Assembly (NCBI RefSeq): GCF_036227125.1
Contig: NZ_CP109435.1
Location: 6,510,001-6,574,000, forward strand
Reading direction: 5' to 3'
DNA length: 64,000 bases
Source of the DNA: Streptomyces sp. NBC_01485
GTDB lineage: Bacteria; Actinomycetota; Actinomycetes; Streptomycetales; Streptomycetaceae
The notes beneath the pieces were generated by a model. It saw nothing but the letters and a program-made list of their open reading frames with translations. It searched no databases and was not told the origin of the DNA. Position 1 is the stretch's first letter. Each line of letters opens with the position of its first letter. Positions 50,313 to 58,527 of this stretch are shown here, one piece after another. Both the position numbers and the translations under genes were made by a program.

Positions 50313-52955
50313 GTGAAGGCGATCCGTCGATTCACCGTCCGACCCCTCCTCCCCGAACCCCTCCGCCCCCTCAGCGACCTGGCCCGCAACCTCCGCTGGT
50401 CCTGGCACGCGGAAACCCGCGACCTCTTCCGGTCCGTCGACCCCGAGCGCTGGGCCGTCTCGGACGGCGACCCGGTCAGACTCCTCGGCGGCGTGCGCCC
50501 GGCACGCCTCGCAGAACTCGCCGAGGACCGCCGCTTCCGGCGCCGGCTGACCGCCGCCGCCGACGACCTGCACGACTACCTGACCGGCGACCGCTGGTAC
50601 CAGACGCAGCCCGCCACCGCCGGACTCCCCGCCGCCGTCGCCTACTTCTCACCCGAGTTCGGCGTCACGGCCGCCCTGCCCCAGTACTCCGGCGGCCTCG
50701 GCATCCTCGCCGGCGACCACCTGAAAGCAGCCAGCGACCTGGGCGTACCGCTGATCGGCGTGGGGCTGCTCTACCGGCACGGCTACTTCCGCCAGTCGCT
50801 CTCCCGGGACGGCTGGCAGCAGGAGCACTACCCCGTCCTCGACCCCAACGAGCTGCCGGTGACCCTGCTGAGGGAGGACGACGGCACCCCCGCGCAGATC
50901 TCCCTCGCCCTCCCGGCCGGCAAACAGCTCCACGCCCGCGTCTGGCTGGCCCGGGTCGGCCGCGTCCCGCTCCTCATGCTCGACTCGGACGTCGAGGAGA
51001 ACGACCTCGGCGAACGCGGTGTCACCGACCGGCTCTACGGCGGCGGCAGCGAGCACCGGCTGCTCCAGGAGATGCTGCTCGGCATAGGAGGTGTCCGGGC
51101 GGTACGCGCGTACTGCCGGCTGACCCGCCACCCGGCGCCCGAGGTGTTCCACACCAACGAGGGCCACGCGGGCTTCCTCGGCCTGGAGCGGATCGCCGAA
51201 CTCGCCGACACGGGGCTGGACTTCGACCCCGCGCTGGAAGCCGTCCGGGCCGGGACGGTCTTCACCACCCACACCCCCGTCCCGGCCGGCATCGACCGCT
51301 TCGACCGCGACCTGGTCGCCCGTCACTTCGGACCCCAGGCCGAGCTTCCGCGCATGGACGTCGACCGCATCCTGCGCCTCGGCATGGAGACGTACCCGGG
51401 CGGCGAGCCGAACCTCTTCAACATGGCCGTGATGGGCCTGCGGCTGGCGCAGCGCGCGAACGGCGTGTCCCTGCTGCACGGCCAGGTCAGCAGGGAGATG
51501 TTCGCCGGCCTGTGGCCCGGCTTCGACCCCGCCGAGGTGCCCATCACCTCCGTCACCAACGGCGTGCACGCCCCGACCTGGGTCGCCCCGGAGGTGCTGC
51601 GCCTCGGCGCCCGCCAGATCGGCGCCGAGCGCGCCGAGGACGCCCTGAGCGTCGGCGGCTCCGACCGCTGGGACTCCGTCGCCGAGATTCCCGACCAGGA
51701 AGTCTGGGAGCTGCGCCGCGATCTGCGCGAGCAACTGGTGGTGGAGGTGCGGCGGCGACTGCGCGCGTCCTGGCGTCAACGGGGCGCGGGTACAGCGGAG
51801 TTGGGCTGGATCGACGGCGTTCTGGACCCGGACGTCCTCACCATCGGCTTCGCGCGCCGCGTCCCGTCGTACAAGCGGCTGACGCTGATGCTGCGGGACC
51901 GCGACCGGCTGACGGACCTGCTGCTGCACCCGGACCACCCGATCCAGATCGTCGTCGCGGGCAAGGCGCATCCGGCGGACGACGGCGGCAAGCGCCTGGT
52001 CCAGGAGCTGGTCCGGTTCACGGACGACCCACGGGTGCGCCACCGCATCGTCTTCCTCCCCGACTACGGCATGGCGATGGCGCAGAAGCTGTATCCCGGC
52101 TGCGACATCTGGCTGAACAATCCGCTGCGTCCGCTGGAGGCGTGCGGCACGTCGGGCATGAAGGCGGCCCTGAACGGCTGCCTCAACCTGTCCGTCCTGG
52201 ACGGCTGGTGGGACGAATGGTTCCAGCCCGACTTCGGCTGGGCGATCCCCACCGCGGACGGCGCCGGCACCGACCCCGACCACCGCGACGACATCGAGGC
52301 GTCCGCCCTCTACGACCTCCTCGAACAGCGCATCACCCCCCGCTTCTACGAGCGCGGGCGCGCCGGACTGCCCGACCGCTGGATCGAGATGGTCCGCCAG
52401 ACCCTCACCCTGCTCGGCCCGAAGGTGCTGGCGGGGCGCATGGTCCGCGAGTACGTCGAACGCCTCTACACCCCGGCCGCCCACGCGCACCGGACGATGG
52501 CCCCCGACACCGCGCGCGAACTCGCCGCCTGGAAGCAGCGGGTGCGCTCGGCATGGCACGCGGTGACCGTGGACCACGTCGAGACGTCGGTGGCCACCAC
52601 CACCGCCGAACTCGGCACCACGCTCGCACTGCGGGTCCGCGTCGGCCTCGGCGACCTCGCCCCCGACGACGTCGAGGTCCAGGCAGTCTCGGGCCGGGTC
52701 GACGAGGAGGACCGCATCACGGACGCGGCGAAGGTCCCGCTGAAACCGGCCGGCGGCCCCGACCTGGAGGGCAGGTGGCTGTACGAGGGCCCCCTGTCCC
52801 TGGACCGCACGGGCCCCTTCGGCTACACGGTCCGCATCCTCCCCACACACCGACTCCTCGCGTCCGGCGCGGAGTTGGGCCTCGTCACGGTGCCCACGGA
52901 GGAGGCGGTCGCGGTGGCGGAGGGGAGCGAGGGCGCGGGGGTGCTGCTGCGGTAG
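50313..52955 (+). CDS. glgP: Alpha-glucan (glycogen) phosphorylase
   Basis: An 880-residue GT35 phosphorylase that releases glucose-1-phosphate from alpha-1,4-glucan. It is of the long N-terminal-domain type with DUF3417-like LSDLARNLRWSWH at the start. The substrate region has AYFSPEFGV and GGLGILAGDHLKAASDLGVPL. The pyridoxal-phosphate Lys lies in CGTSGMKAALNG. GTG start with GAGGTGG before it. It is divergent from the S8 protease and the glgE operon, so synthesis and breakdown genes are neighbours. A 33-nt terminator hairpin follows. Confidence 0.95.
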   Translation: MKAIRRFTVRPLLPEPLRPLSDLARNLRWSWHAETRDLFRSVDPERWAVSDGDPVRLLGGVRPARLAELAEDRRFRRRLTAAADDLHDYLTGDRWYQTQPATAGLPAAVAYFSPEFGVTAALPQYSGGLGILAGDHLKAASDLGVPLIGVGLLYRHGYFRQSLSRDGWQQEHYPVLDPNELPVTLLREDDGTPAQISLALPAGKQLHARVWLARVGRVPLLMLDSDVEENDLGERGVTDRLYGGGSEHRLLQEMLLGIGGVRAVRAYCRLTRHPAPEVFHTNEGHAGFLGLERIAELADTGLDFDPALEAVRAGTVFTTHTPVPAGIDRFDRDLVARHFGPQAELPRMDVDRILRLGMETYPGGEPNLFNMAVMGLRLAQRANGVSLLHGQVSREMFAGLWPGFDPAEVPITSVTNGVHAPTWVAPEVLRLGARQIGAERAEDALSVGGSDRWDSVAEIPDQEVWELRRDLREQLVVEVRRRLRASWRQRGAGTAELGWIDGVLDPDVLTIGFARRVPSYKRLTLMLRDRDRLTDLLLHPDHPIQIVVAGKAHPADDGGKRLVQELVRFTDDPRVRHRIVFLPDYGMAMAQKLYPGCDIWLNNPLRPLEACGTSGMKAALNGCLNLSVLDGWWDEWFQPDFGWAIPTADGAGTDPDHRDDIEASALYDLLEQRITPRFYERGRAGLPDRWIEMVRQTLTLLGPKVLAGRMVREYVERLYTPAAHAHRTMAPDTARELAAWKQRVRSAWHAVTVDHVETSVATTTAELGTTLALRVRVGLGDLAPDDVEVQAVSGRVDEEDRITDAAKVPLKPAGGPDLEGRWLYEGPLSLDRTGPFGYTVRILPTHRLLASGAELGLVTVPTEEAVAVAEGSEGAGVLLR

Positions 52956-53369
52956 CAGTCACCGCTCGAAACGCGGCCCCACACTTGCCCGGCGGGTGTG
53001 GGGCCGTTCGCTGTTTCGGGCCCGGTTATGGGGGCCGCCTTGGAGTCGCGGTCTCGTCGCTGCTGGGCCGCTTCCACGGTCTTCGTGCTGTTGCTACTAC
53101 TCACTCGGGGTTGTCTATCCGGTAGTGGGCGGCGGGTGTTTGGGCCCCGCCCATCCGCGACGGGGGTACGACGGACGGGCGGGGAGTCATGAGGCGGAGC
53201 GTGCGTCGTACCGCCGCGTGTATGCGCTGATGTACTGCCTTGACCACTCGCAGCAGCCAGCGCAGGCGAAGCCTGGGGTGGTGACCCGTTCACGGAGGGC
53301 CTATGAAGGTCACAGGATGATCCGACGTCCGACAGAGCCGGCAGAGGCCGACCGGCCACCTCTTGGCCG
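52956..53369. other. Intergenic region, junction with the accessory block
   Basis: After the terminator at 52974-53006 no gene is supported in these 414 bp. An open frame of 134 codons (52996-53400) has a Cys- and Arg-rich composition and no good start, so it is not called. The sequence becomes less GC-rich from about 53050, marking the edge of the accessory block. Confidence 0.55.
52974..53006 (+). terminator. Hairpin terminator after glgP
   Basis: A perfect 11-bp stem, CGGCCCCACAC pairing with GTGTGGGGCCG, with an 11-nt loop. It starts 19 bp after the glgP stop. Confidence 0.85.
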
Positions 53370-53750
53370 TCATCCCTCTTTGACTCCGTGGACCTGCTGA
53401 TACGTCCCGAGCAGCGTGCTCGTGAAAATGGCCGTGTCGCGGAGGTAGTTGTACGCGTCGTGGGCTTGAGTCCGTGAAGTCGGCCGGTTGCTTGCCACGA
53501 GGTGGCGTTCCACCGCGCGCAGAAGTCGCAAGGTTCCCCGGTTCTCGTCCTCGTCGAGGCGCTGCCCCACGAGAAGGTTCAAGTGCCCGATCAGCTCGGC
53601 GGTTCTGGCGTCGATGTCCTTGCGCGTCGATGTGCTGAGGGACATGCCCCAGGCCACGTCGACGGTCTCCGTGATCGTCTCGACATCGATGGGCAGGCTG
53701 TCGGCTTCAGCTCCCGCATTCACGTGCTCGTCTGTCACGCTCGCCACCAC
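53370..53750 (-). CDS. DUF6415-like hypothetical protein
   Basis: A 126-residue mostly helical protein. It resembles DUF6415-type Streptomyces proteins: ETITETVDVAWG near the start, then ELIGHLNLLVGQRLD and AHDAYNYLRDTAIFTS. No enzymatic motif is seen. Two adjacent GTG codons (53750 and 53747) follow a GGGGAGAAGC site. It is divergent from the 53929 gene. Such genes often occur beside XRE/DUF397 modules and on mobile elements; the family assignment is by pattern only. Confidence 0.62.
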   Translation of the reverse strand: MVASVTDEHVNAGAEADSLPIDVETITETVDVAWGMSLSTSTRKDIDARTAELIGHLNLLVGQRLDEDENRGTLRLLRAVERHLVASNRPTSRTQAHDAYNYLRDTAIFTSTLLGTYQQVHGVKEG

Positions 53751-53928
53751 GCTTCTCCCCTCGATGCCACTGTGTGGGTTGTGTCGGAGGACGAACGTAG
53801 AGCGGCCTGACTCCAACCTCAAAGCAGATTGCGCGAGATTGCAGTAGCTGGATTGACGGGCTAGAACCCCTGCTCGATGCTGGAAGTGCCGCACAAACCG
53901 GCGCAAGGCAGCGGACAGGAGAACAGCC

Positions 53929-54348
53929 ATGAAGCTACGGTTCCTTGGTAAGAACTCCCAAGGGGGAGAGTGCCCGACCCTCTACGCCACCGATCGGGAC
54001 ACCTACCTCGTGCAAGGCTGGAAGATCTTCGCGAATGACCTGCTGATGCAGCTCACCATCCGCGAGGGCGAGACAGCCGTCGAGGTACCCACCGAGCTGT
54101 TCGAGTACCTGGAGAAGGACGGGCTTCCCTCCGGAGAGTTCAAGCGCCTTGAGGACCCTCTTATGGTCCTCACTCCTGGAGGCACGTACGTTGTGCAGGG
54201 CCAGGAGGTGACCGACACCGAGGCCCTGGCACAGATGCAGATCCCGGACTACGAAACCGTGGTCGAGGTCCCCAAGGCCGCGATCACCGCGCTACTGGAG
54301 GAACCGCGTGGAGCTGATCTCCAGCACCGAGCGCAACCAGCTCTTTGA
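53929..54348 (+). CDS. Hypothetical protein with internal duplication
   Basis: A 139-residue protein made of two related halves. Residues 25-62 (DTYLVQGWKIFANDLL and ETAVEVPTELFEYL) match residues 85-123 (GTYVVQGQEVTDTEAL and ETVVEVPKAAITALL). A short linker and tail surround them. Proteins of this type accompany XRE regulators in Streptomyces; the role is unknown. Its end overlaps the start of the next gene by 41 bp, so the two are probably co-translated. Confidence 0.75.
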   Translation: MKLRFLGKNSQGGECPTLYATDRDTYLVQGWKIFANDLLMQLTIREGETAVEVPTELFEYLEKDGLPSGEFKRLEDPLMVLTPGGTYVVQGQEVTDTEALAQMQIPDYETVVEVPKAAITALLEEPRGADLQHRAQPAL

Positions 54349-54832
54349 CGGCTGTGTGCACGGTGCCTTCCACTTGGAGCTGAGGGACGACTACTCAGTC
54401 CCGGTAGAGGATGGCCCCTATGCGAGCTGGCTCCGTGGCGAGCCTCTGGACCACTCGTACATGGAGCCGTGGACGCAGCTCGTAGAGCACGTCACTGGCG
54501 CAGGTAAGACCATGCGCCGGGTGCGCGTCGTCACCGAACCGCACACTCCGTACATCCAGTGGGAGTACGTCACAGCCCACGTCAACGAAGAGGCCGGCGA
54601 GTCCGTCAGGTGGTATCCGCGGCACCAGCTGCCCGAGGGCCTGACCTTCCCGGTGGACGGACATGACTGGTGGCTGTTCGATGACTCGATCATCGCTGTG
54701 GGGCACTTCGACGACTCAGGCCGGTTCCTCGGGAACGAGTTGATCGACACGCCCGCCATCGTCGCCGAGTGTGTTCGGGTGCGGGATCTACTCTGGGCCT
54801 CCGCCGTTCCCCATCCCGAGTACAAGCCCTGA
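54308..54832 (+). CDS. DUF6879-family protein
   Basis: A 174-residue protein with the DUF6879 pattern: HLELRDDYSVPVEDGPYASWL near the start, RRVRVVTEPHTPYIQWEY in the middle and WWLFDDSIIAVGHFDDSGRF late. GTG start inside the preceding gene. It is followed at 8 bp by an XRE regulator. DUF6879 genes are a usual part of the Streptomyces XRE/DUF397 modules. Function is unknown. Confidence 0.85.
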   Translation: MELISSTERNQLFDGCVHGAFHLELRDDYSVPVEDGPYASWLRGEPLDHSYMEPWTQLVEHVTGAGKTMRRVRVVTEPHTPYIQWEYVTAHVNEEAGESVRWYPRHQLPEGLTFPVDGHDWWLFDDSIIAVGHFDDSGRFLGNELIDTPAIVAECVRVRDLLWASAVPHPEYKP

Positions 54833-54839
54833 TCTCTCC

Positions 54840-55694
54840 GTGAACAACCAAGCACAAGAGACGCGAGAGGCGCTGGGGGCCCGGCTGCGTGGATTCCGCA
54901 AGGACGCGGGATTCAGTAGTGGCCGGGCCTTCGCCGCTGCGACTGGTTGGCAGGAATCCAAGGTCTCTCGCATCGAGAACGGCAAGCAGAACGCTTCCGA
55001 AGAGGACATCCGTGTCTGGTGCGAGTTGACCGGGCACGAAGCCGAAGTCCGAGACCTCATCGCGACGGTCCGCCACATTGATGAGCTGTGGTTGGAGTGG
55101 CGACGGCTGCTCCAGGCCGGGGCTGAAGGACGCCAGAAGCAGTCCCTACCGCTCTATGGGAAGACCAAGGTCTTCCGCATCTGGGAACCCAACGTCGTCT
55201 GGGGCACGCTTCAGACTGCCGAGTACGCCAAGGCCGTCTTCGATGAGGTGTCACGCCTGTACGACACCCCAGGAGACACGGAAGCCGCCGTGGCGAAGCG
55301 ACTCGAACGACAGAAGTACCTGTACCAGGGTGATCGGATCTTCAACGTCCTCCTGGGCGAGCAGGCCCTCTACTCGAACCATGGGGGCTCCGAGGTCATG
55401 AGAGCCCAGCTCGACCGGCTGTTGGCCGTTCTGGCGCTACCGCGACTGAGCCTGGGCATCGTCCCTCGGTCTGCGCCGCTCAACACGTGGATCGGGCACG
55501 GCTTCGTGATGTTTGACGACAAGCGCGTCATGTTGGAGACGTTCTCCGCAGAAATGGTCGTGACTCAGCCACGGGAAATCGACATCTACATCAGGGTCTT
55601 CGAGTTCCACAGGCGGTCCGCGGTGTACGGGCAGACCGCCAGGGATCTCGTACTAGCTGCGATCCAGCACTTTGACCGCGTGGCAACCGACTAG
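54840..55694 (+). CDS. XRE regulator with DUF5753 (Scr1-like)
   Basis: A 284-residue regulator. The HTH reads LRGFRKDAGFSSGRAFAAAT then WQESKVSRIENGKQ. A long C-terminal DUF5753 domain follows, with IWEPNVVWGTLQTAEYA and LGEQALYSN. The GTG start has no strong ribosome site and probably depends on translation from the DUF6879 gene. It is followed by a DUF397 gene. This pair matches Scr1/Scr2-type systems that have been proposed as toxin-antitoxin-like switches controlling antibiotic production. Confidence 0.9.
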   Translation: MNNQAQETREALGARLRGFRKDAGFSSGRAFAAATGWQESKVSRIENGKQNASEEDIRVWCELTGHEAEVRDLIATVRHIDELWLEWRRLLQAGAEGRQKQSLPLYGKTKVFRIWEPNVVWGTLQTAEYAKAVFDEVSRLYDTPGDTEAAVAKRLERQKYLYQGDRIFNVLLGEQALYSNHGGSEVMRAQLDRLLAVLALPRLSLGIVPRSAPLNTWIGHGFVMFDDKRVMLETFSAEMVVTQPREIDIYIRVFEFHRRSAVYGQTARDLVLAAIQHFDRVATD

Positions 55695-55705
55695 GAGGGG
55701 TCAAC

Positions 55706-55891
55706 TTGACATCCCAGCCCAACTGGCGCACGAGCACCTACACGAAGTCTGACAGTTGCGTAGAGGTGGCCGACAACGATGCCCAGAAAGTGATGGTCAG
55801 GGACACGAAGGACCGAGGGAGGGGTGTCCTGAGCGTCCCGCCGGCACCCTGGGCCGGCTTCGTGGAGTACGCGAAGTCTCTTATCGGGTAA
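55706..55891 (+). CDS. DUF397-domain small protein
   Basis: A 61-residue DUF397 protein: WRTSTYTKSDSCVEVA at the start, then a strand with VMVRDTKDRG and a final WAGFVEYAKS. The TTG start at 55706 follows a strong AGGAGGGG site. It is the usual partner of XRE/DUF5753 regulators; in studied cases the two proteins bind each other. Confidence 0.9.
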   Translation: MTSQPNWRTSTYTKSDSCVEVADNDAQKVMVRDTKDRGRGVLSVPPAPWAGFVEYAKSLIG

Positions 55892-55916
55892 GGACGCTCT
55901 ACCTGAACTTGGGATG

Positions 55917-55938
55917 GGCCCCTCTCTCGGGAGGGGCC
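55917..55938 (+). terminator. Hairpin terminator after the DUF397 gene
   Basis: GGCCCCTC and GAGGGGCC form an 8-bp stem with a 6-nt loop and are followed by TTTCTG. The location 26 bp after the stop is typical. Confidence 0.75.
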
Positions 55939-55951
55939 TTTCTGCTGCCTG

Positions 55952-55966
55952 CTGACTACCTGTCAG
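55952..55966. promoter_or_regulatory. Small inverted repeat CTGAC-N5-GTCAG
   Basis: Perfect 5-bp arms in an AT-richer stretch (followed by GGATATATAAA). It sits in the gap between the two accessory modules; function is unclear. Confidence 0.3.
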
Positions 55967-56146
55967 AGGATATATAAACCCGAACTGTTGCCAGGTGGAA
56001 TGCGGCGCGAGCGCACGTACGACGGCCTCGGCCGCCTGCCCGGGGAGACGGGCAGCGGAGCGGAGGCTGCAATATCGACCCGCACTCTGGAATACGACCG
56101 TGCCGACCGCCCGACGGCCGCGGTGCCGCATCGTGAACGAGTGGGG

Positions 56147-56332
56147 TCAAGACGTCGGACGCCCCTTCAGGCCAATTATCAGCGCTCGCAAGCGGGCCGG
56201 GGTCGTCGTGAGGATGGCGTCCGGCTCGTCGCTTTCGCGGAGGTGGAGGGTGCCGGTGGGGGAGGCGGCGATGTTGACGCAGTTGGCGGCCTCGGCGCTG
56301 TACGTGGACTTCTGCCAGGTGAGGTCGGGCAT
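56147..56332 (-). CDS. DUF397-domain small protein (second module)
   Basis: A 61-residue DUF397 protein with LTWQKSTYSAEAANCVNIA, then LHLRESDEPDAIL and a final LRALIIGLK. It follows the XRE regulator on the same strand by 11 bp and is its likely partner. The Ser/Thr, Cys and Asp positions match the first module's DUF397 protein. Confidence 0.88.
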   Translation of the reverse strand: MPDLTWQKSTYSAEAANCVNIAASPTGTLHLRESDEPDAILTTTPARLRALIIGLKGRPTS

Positions 56333-56343
56333 GGCGGGGCTCC

Positions 56344-57195
56344 TCAGAGGTCGCTGGAGATGCGGTGGATGAGGTCTCGGGACTTGGGTTCGGGGAGTGC
56401 GCGGGATTCCATGCGGTCCAGTACGGAGCGATAGCGGTCCAACTGGGCTTCTGCGTCGAGGAACTCGCAGCCGTGGTCGGTGTCCAGGACCACGGTGTCG
56501 AGCTGCGGCACGGGTCCCTCGGCAACGGTGATGGGTTGGCCCGAGGCGGGGAAGCCGGTCTGGCCGAAGGGGATCACCAGGACGGCGATCGTGGGTTGTT
56601 CGCTCAACTCCAAGAGGTGGTCGAGCTGGGCGCGGGCGATGTCCGGGCCGCCGAAGCCCATACGCAGGGCTGCCTCGTGAACGATGGCCGTGTAGGGGGT
56701 CGTGGTGCCCTCGAAAAGTACGGCCTGGCGCTTCACCCGGTACGAGACGCGGTGCTCGATTTCGTACGGGCGCAAGGGCGGGACCGCCTCGCGCATCGTG
56801 GCGCGGGCGTGTTCGGACGTCTGTAGAAGTCCTGGCATGTGAACCGTCACGGCCACTCTCAACGCCGTGGCGTGGTGCTCCAGTTCCGAGAGGTCGAGCA
56901 GGCCGGACGGCAGGTTGTCCCGGTACTCCTCCCACCAGCCCCGCTTGCGGCCGCCCGTCATCGCGGCCAGGGCGTCGATGTAGGCCTCGTCGGCACAGGT
57001 GTAGTTGCGCGCGAGCGTACGGACACGCTCGGCGCTCACGGCGTAGCGCCCCGCTTCGATGTTGCTGATCCGGGCCTGCGGCCCTCCGAGGAGTGCGGCA
57101 GCCGCGGTCGAGGTGAGTCCGGCGCGTTCACGGAGCTTGCGCAGCTCGGCTCCGAGGCGCTGTTGGCGCAGGGTCGCGGTGGGGGCGGGTGGCAT
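56344..57195 (-). CDS. XRE regulator with DUF5753 (second module)
   Basis: A 283-residue regulator: HTH with LRKLRERAGLTSTAAAALLG and ARISNIEAGRYAVSAERV, then the DUF5753 domain with AVTVHMPGLLQTSEHA and the PFGQTGFP segment. It is divergent from the ATP-binding protein at 57447. The XRE, ATP-binding protein and DUF397 arrangement is a repeated unit in Streptomyces chromosomes. It is more GC-rich than the first module, so the two were not copied from each other recently. Confidence 0.9.
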   Translation of the reverse strand: MPPAPTATLRQQRLGAELRKLRERAGLTSTAAAALLGGPQARISNIEAGRYAVSAERVRTLARNYTCADEAYIDALAAMTGGRKRGWWEEYRDNLPSGLLDLSELEHHATALRVAVTVHMPGLLQTSEHARATMREAVPPLRPYEIEHRVSYRVKRQAVLFEGTTTPYTAIVHEAALRMGFGGPDIARAQLDHLLELSEQPTIAVLVIPFGQTGFPASGQPITVAEGPVPQLDTVVLDTDHGCEFLDAEAQLDRYRSVLDRMESRALPEPKSRDLIHRISSDL

Positions 57196-57228
57196 GGCGG
57201 TTGGCTTCTCTTTTCGGCAGGGGCCTTC

Positions 57229-57298
57229 AGCGTCACCTACACGGGTGATGATTGGCAGATCTTCGCAGATTTAATGGAAGAACTTCTAGTGTGACGCT
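57229..57298. promoter_or_regulatory. Inverted repeats between XRE and ATP-binding genes
   Basis: AGCGTCAC (57229-57236) and GTGACGCT (57291-57298) pair perfectly around a 54-nt AT-rich stretch that contains the palindrome GAAG-AA-CTTC (57277-57286). The region probably holds the two divergent promoters and the XRE site. Confidence 0.5.
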
Positions 57299-57446
57299 AC
57301 GTTGTACAGCGCAGCCGCTCAACACCCCGCACCCATAAGCCGGAAGCGCACCGACCAGGCAATGCCGCCGCTCGGCGTGGCCGTGAGCGAGTTGTCCAAG
57401 TCCCGTTCCTCGCTTTCCCCCCTTCCCTTTTCTCCCGGAGGTCTTC

Positions 57447-57905
57447 ATGGTCACCGTCACCGTAGCCCCGCCCGAGACGTGGGTGTACGCGCTCCGTCTG
57501 CCGCATGACCCGAGAGCCGCACGGGTCGCACGTATGACCGTGCGGGCGGCCCTCGCCGGGCATGGGATGCGTGAAGTGCTTGACGTCGTCGAGTTGTTGA
57601 CGTCCGAGATGGTCGCCAACGTCTACCTGCACACCGAGGGGCCGGCCTCGCTCCGGCTCACCGCTCCGGGGGACGGGCGGCTCAGGGTCGGGGTCTGGGA
57701 CAGCCATCCGTACATCCCCGCGCCCTTTGCCGTGCCTCCCGGGGATCGTCTCCTGCCCGGCCCGGTCGACGGCGAGAGCGGGCGGGGGCTGTACCTCGTG
57801 CAGGAGTACGCCGACTGGTGGGGCGGCTGGCCGCTCGGGCAGGGGGCCGGGAAACTGCTGTGGTTCGAGGTGGGCGGGCGAGGGAAGCCCTTGCGCGTCG
57901 CCTGA
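57447..57905 (+). CDS. ATP-binding anti-sigma-like protein (HATPase)
   Basis: A 152-residue RsbW-like ATPase domain. It has the N-box-like LLTSEMVANVYLHTEG (where many relatives read LVxNAxxH, so Asn is kept but the His is shifted), the G1-like RVGVWDSHP, and GRGLYLVQEYADWWG. A long leading segment MVTVTVAPPETWVYALR precedes it. The ATG has a CGGAGG site. It is divergent from an XRE regulator. Whether it is a kinase for a partner or a binding protein is unknown. Confidence 0.88.
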   Translation: MVTVTVAPPETWVYALRLPHDPRAARVARMTVRAALAGHGMREVLDVVELLTSEMVANVYLHTEGPASLRLTAPGDGRLRVGVWDSHPYIPAPFAVPPGDRLLPGPVDGESGRGLYLVQEYADWWGGWPLGQGAGKLLWFEVGGRGKPLRVA

Positions 57906-57924
57906 GGATTGTTCGTTCGCCTGG

Positions 57925-58443
57925 CTACGAGTCCTCGTCCCCGCACAACCCCCGCAACACCACCCCGCACCGTCGCGCATACGCCTGCTGCAGGCCCCGG
58001 GTCGCCGGGCCGCCCGCCCTTGCGTACCATTTCGCGGCGCGGCTGAAGGCCGAGACCGTCAGCCAGACCGTGCCGTCGCCTGTGCGGTCGACGACGAAGG
58101 ACTCCTCGCCGCGTTCGGGGTGGCCGGGGAGGGTGCCGTAGGCCCAGCCTGCGCGGCGGTGTTCGTCCACCGTCCAGACCACGCGGCAGGGGGCCTTTAT
58201 GAGGCCGGCCAGGGTGACCGTGACGTCGGTATCGGGGGTCGCTCGGTCTGTCGAGGCGGTTATGCCCACGCCCAGGGCGCGGTGCATCTCCCAGGTCATG
58301 ACCGCTTCCGCGGCGCGGCGGAAGAGCCCGTGGCCCTCGCCGAGGCGGGTGCGGACGTGGAGGGGGTGGAAGCCGGGCGGGCAGAAGCCGGGGCGGTCGC
58401 GGGTCGCGCCGACATCGTCGTAGGTGAAGTCCTTCGGGGGCAT
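57925..58443 (-). CDS. DUF1990-family protein
   Basis: A 172-residue protein with the DUF1990 pattern: FTYDDVGATRD at the start, GEGHGLFRRAAEAVMTWEMH, then GWAYGTLPGHPERGEESF and SRAAKWYARAGGPATRGLQ. The domain is thought to bind small hydrophobic molecules, but no function is proven. The ATG at 58443 has TACTCT 9 bp upstream as a -10 candidate and no ribosome site, so it may be leaderless. It converges on the ATP-binding gene. Confidence 0.87.
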   Translation of the reverse strand: MPPKDFTYDDVGATRDRPGFCPPGFHPLHVRTRLGEGHGLFRRAAEAVMTWEMHRALGVGITASTDRATPDTDVTVTLAGLIKAPCRVVWTVDEHRRAGWAYGTLPGHPERGEESFVVDRTGDGTVWLTVSAFSRAAKWYARAGGPATRGLQQAYARRCGVVLRGLCGDEDS

Positions 58444-58527
58444 GGGAGCCAAGAGTAGGGCGGCACCCGGGGATACCTTCGCCCCGGGTGCCGCCCCAGC
58501 TCATCTACGCGAGCGTCTACGCAAGCG

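Noticed and set aside
52996..53400. Possible 134-residue gene after glgP
   Set aside because: It starts inside the glgP terminator, is Arg- and Cys-rich and lacks a ribosome site or family motif.
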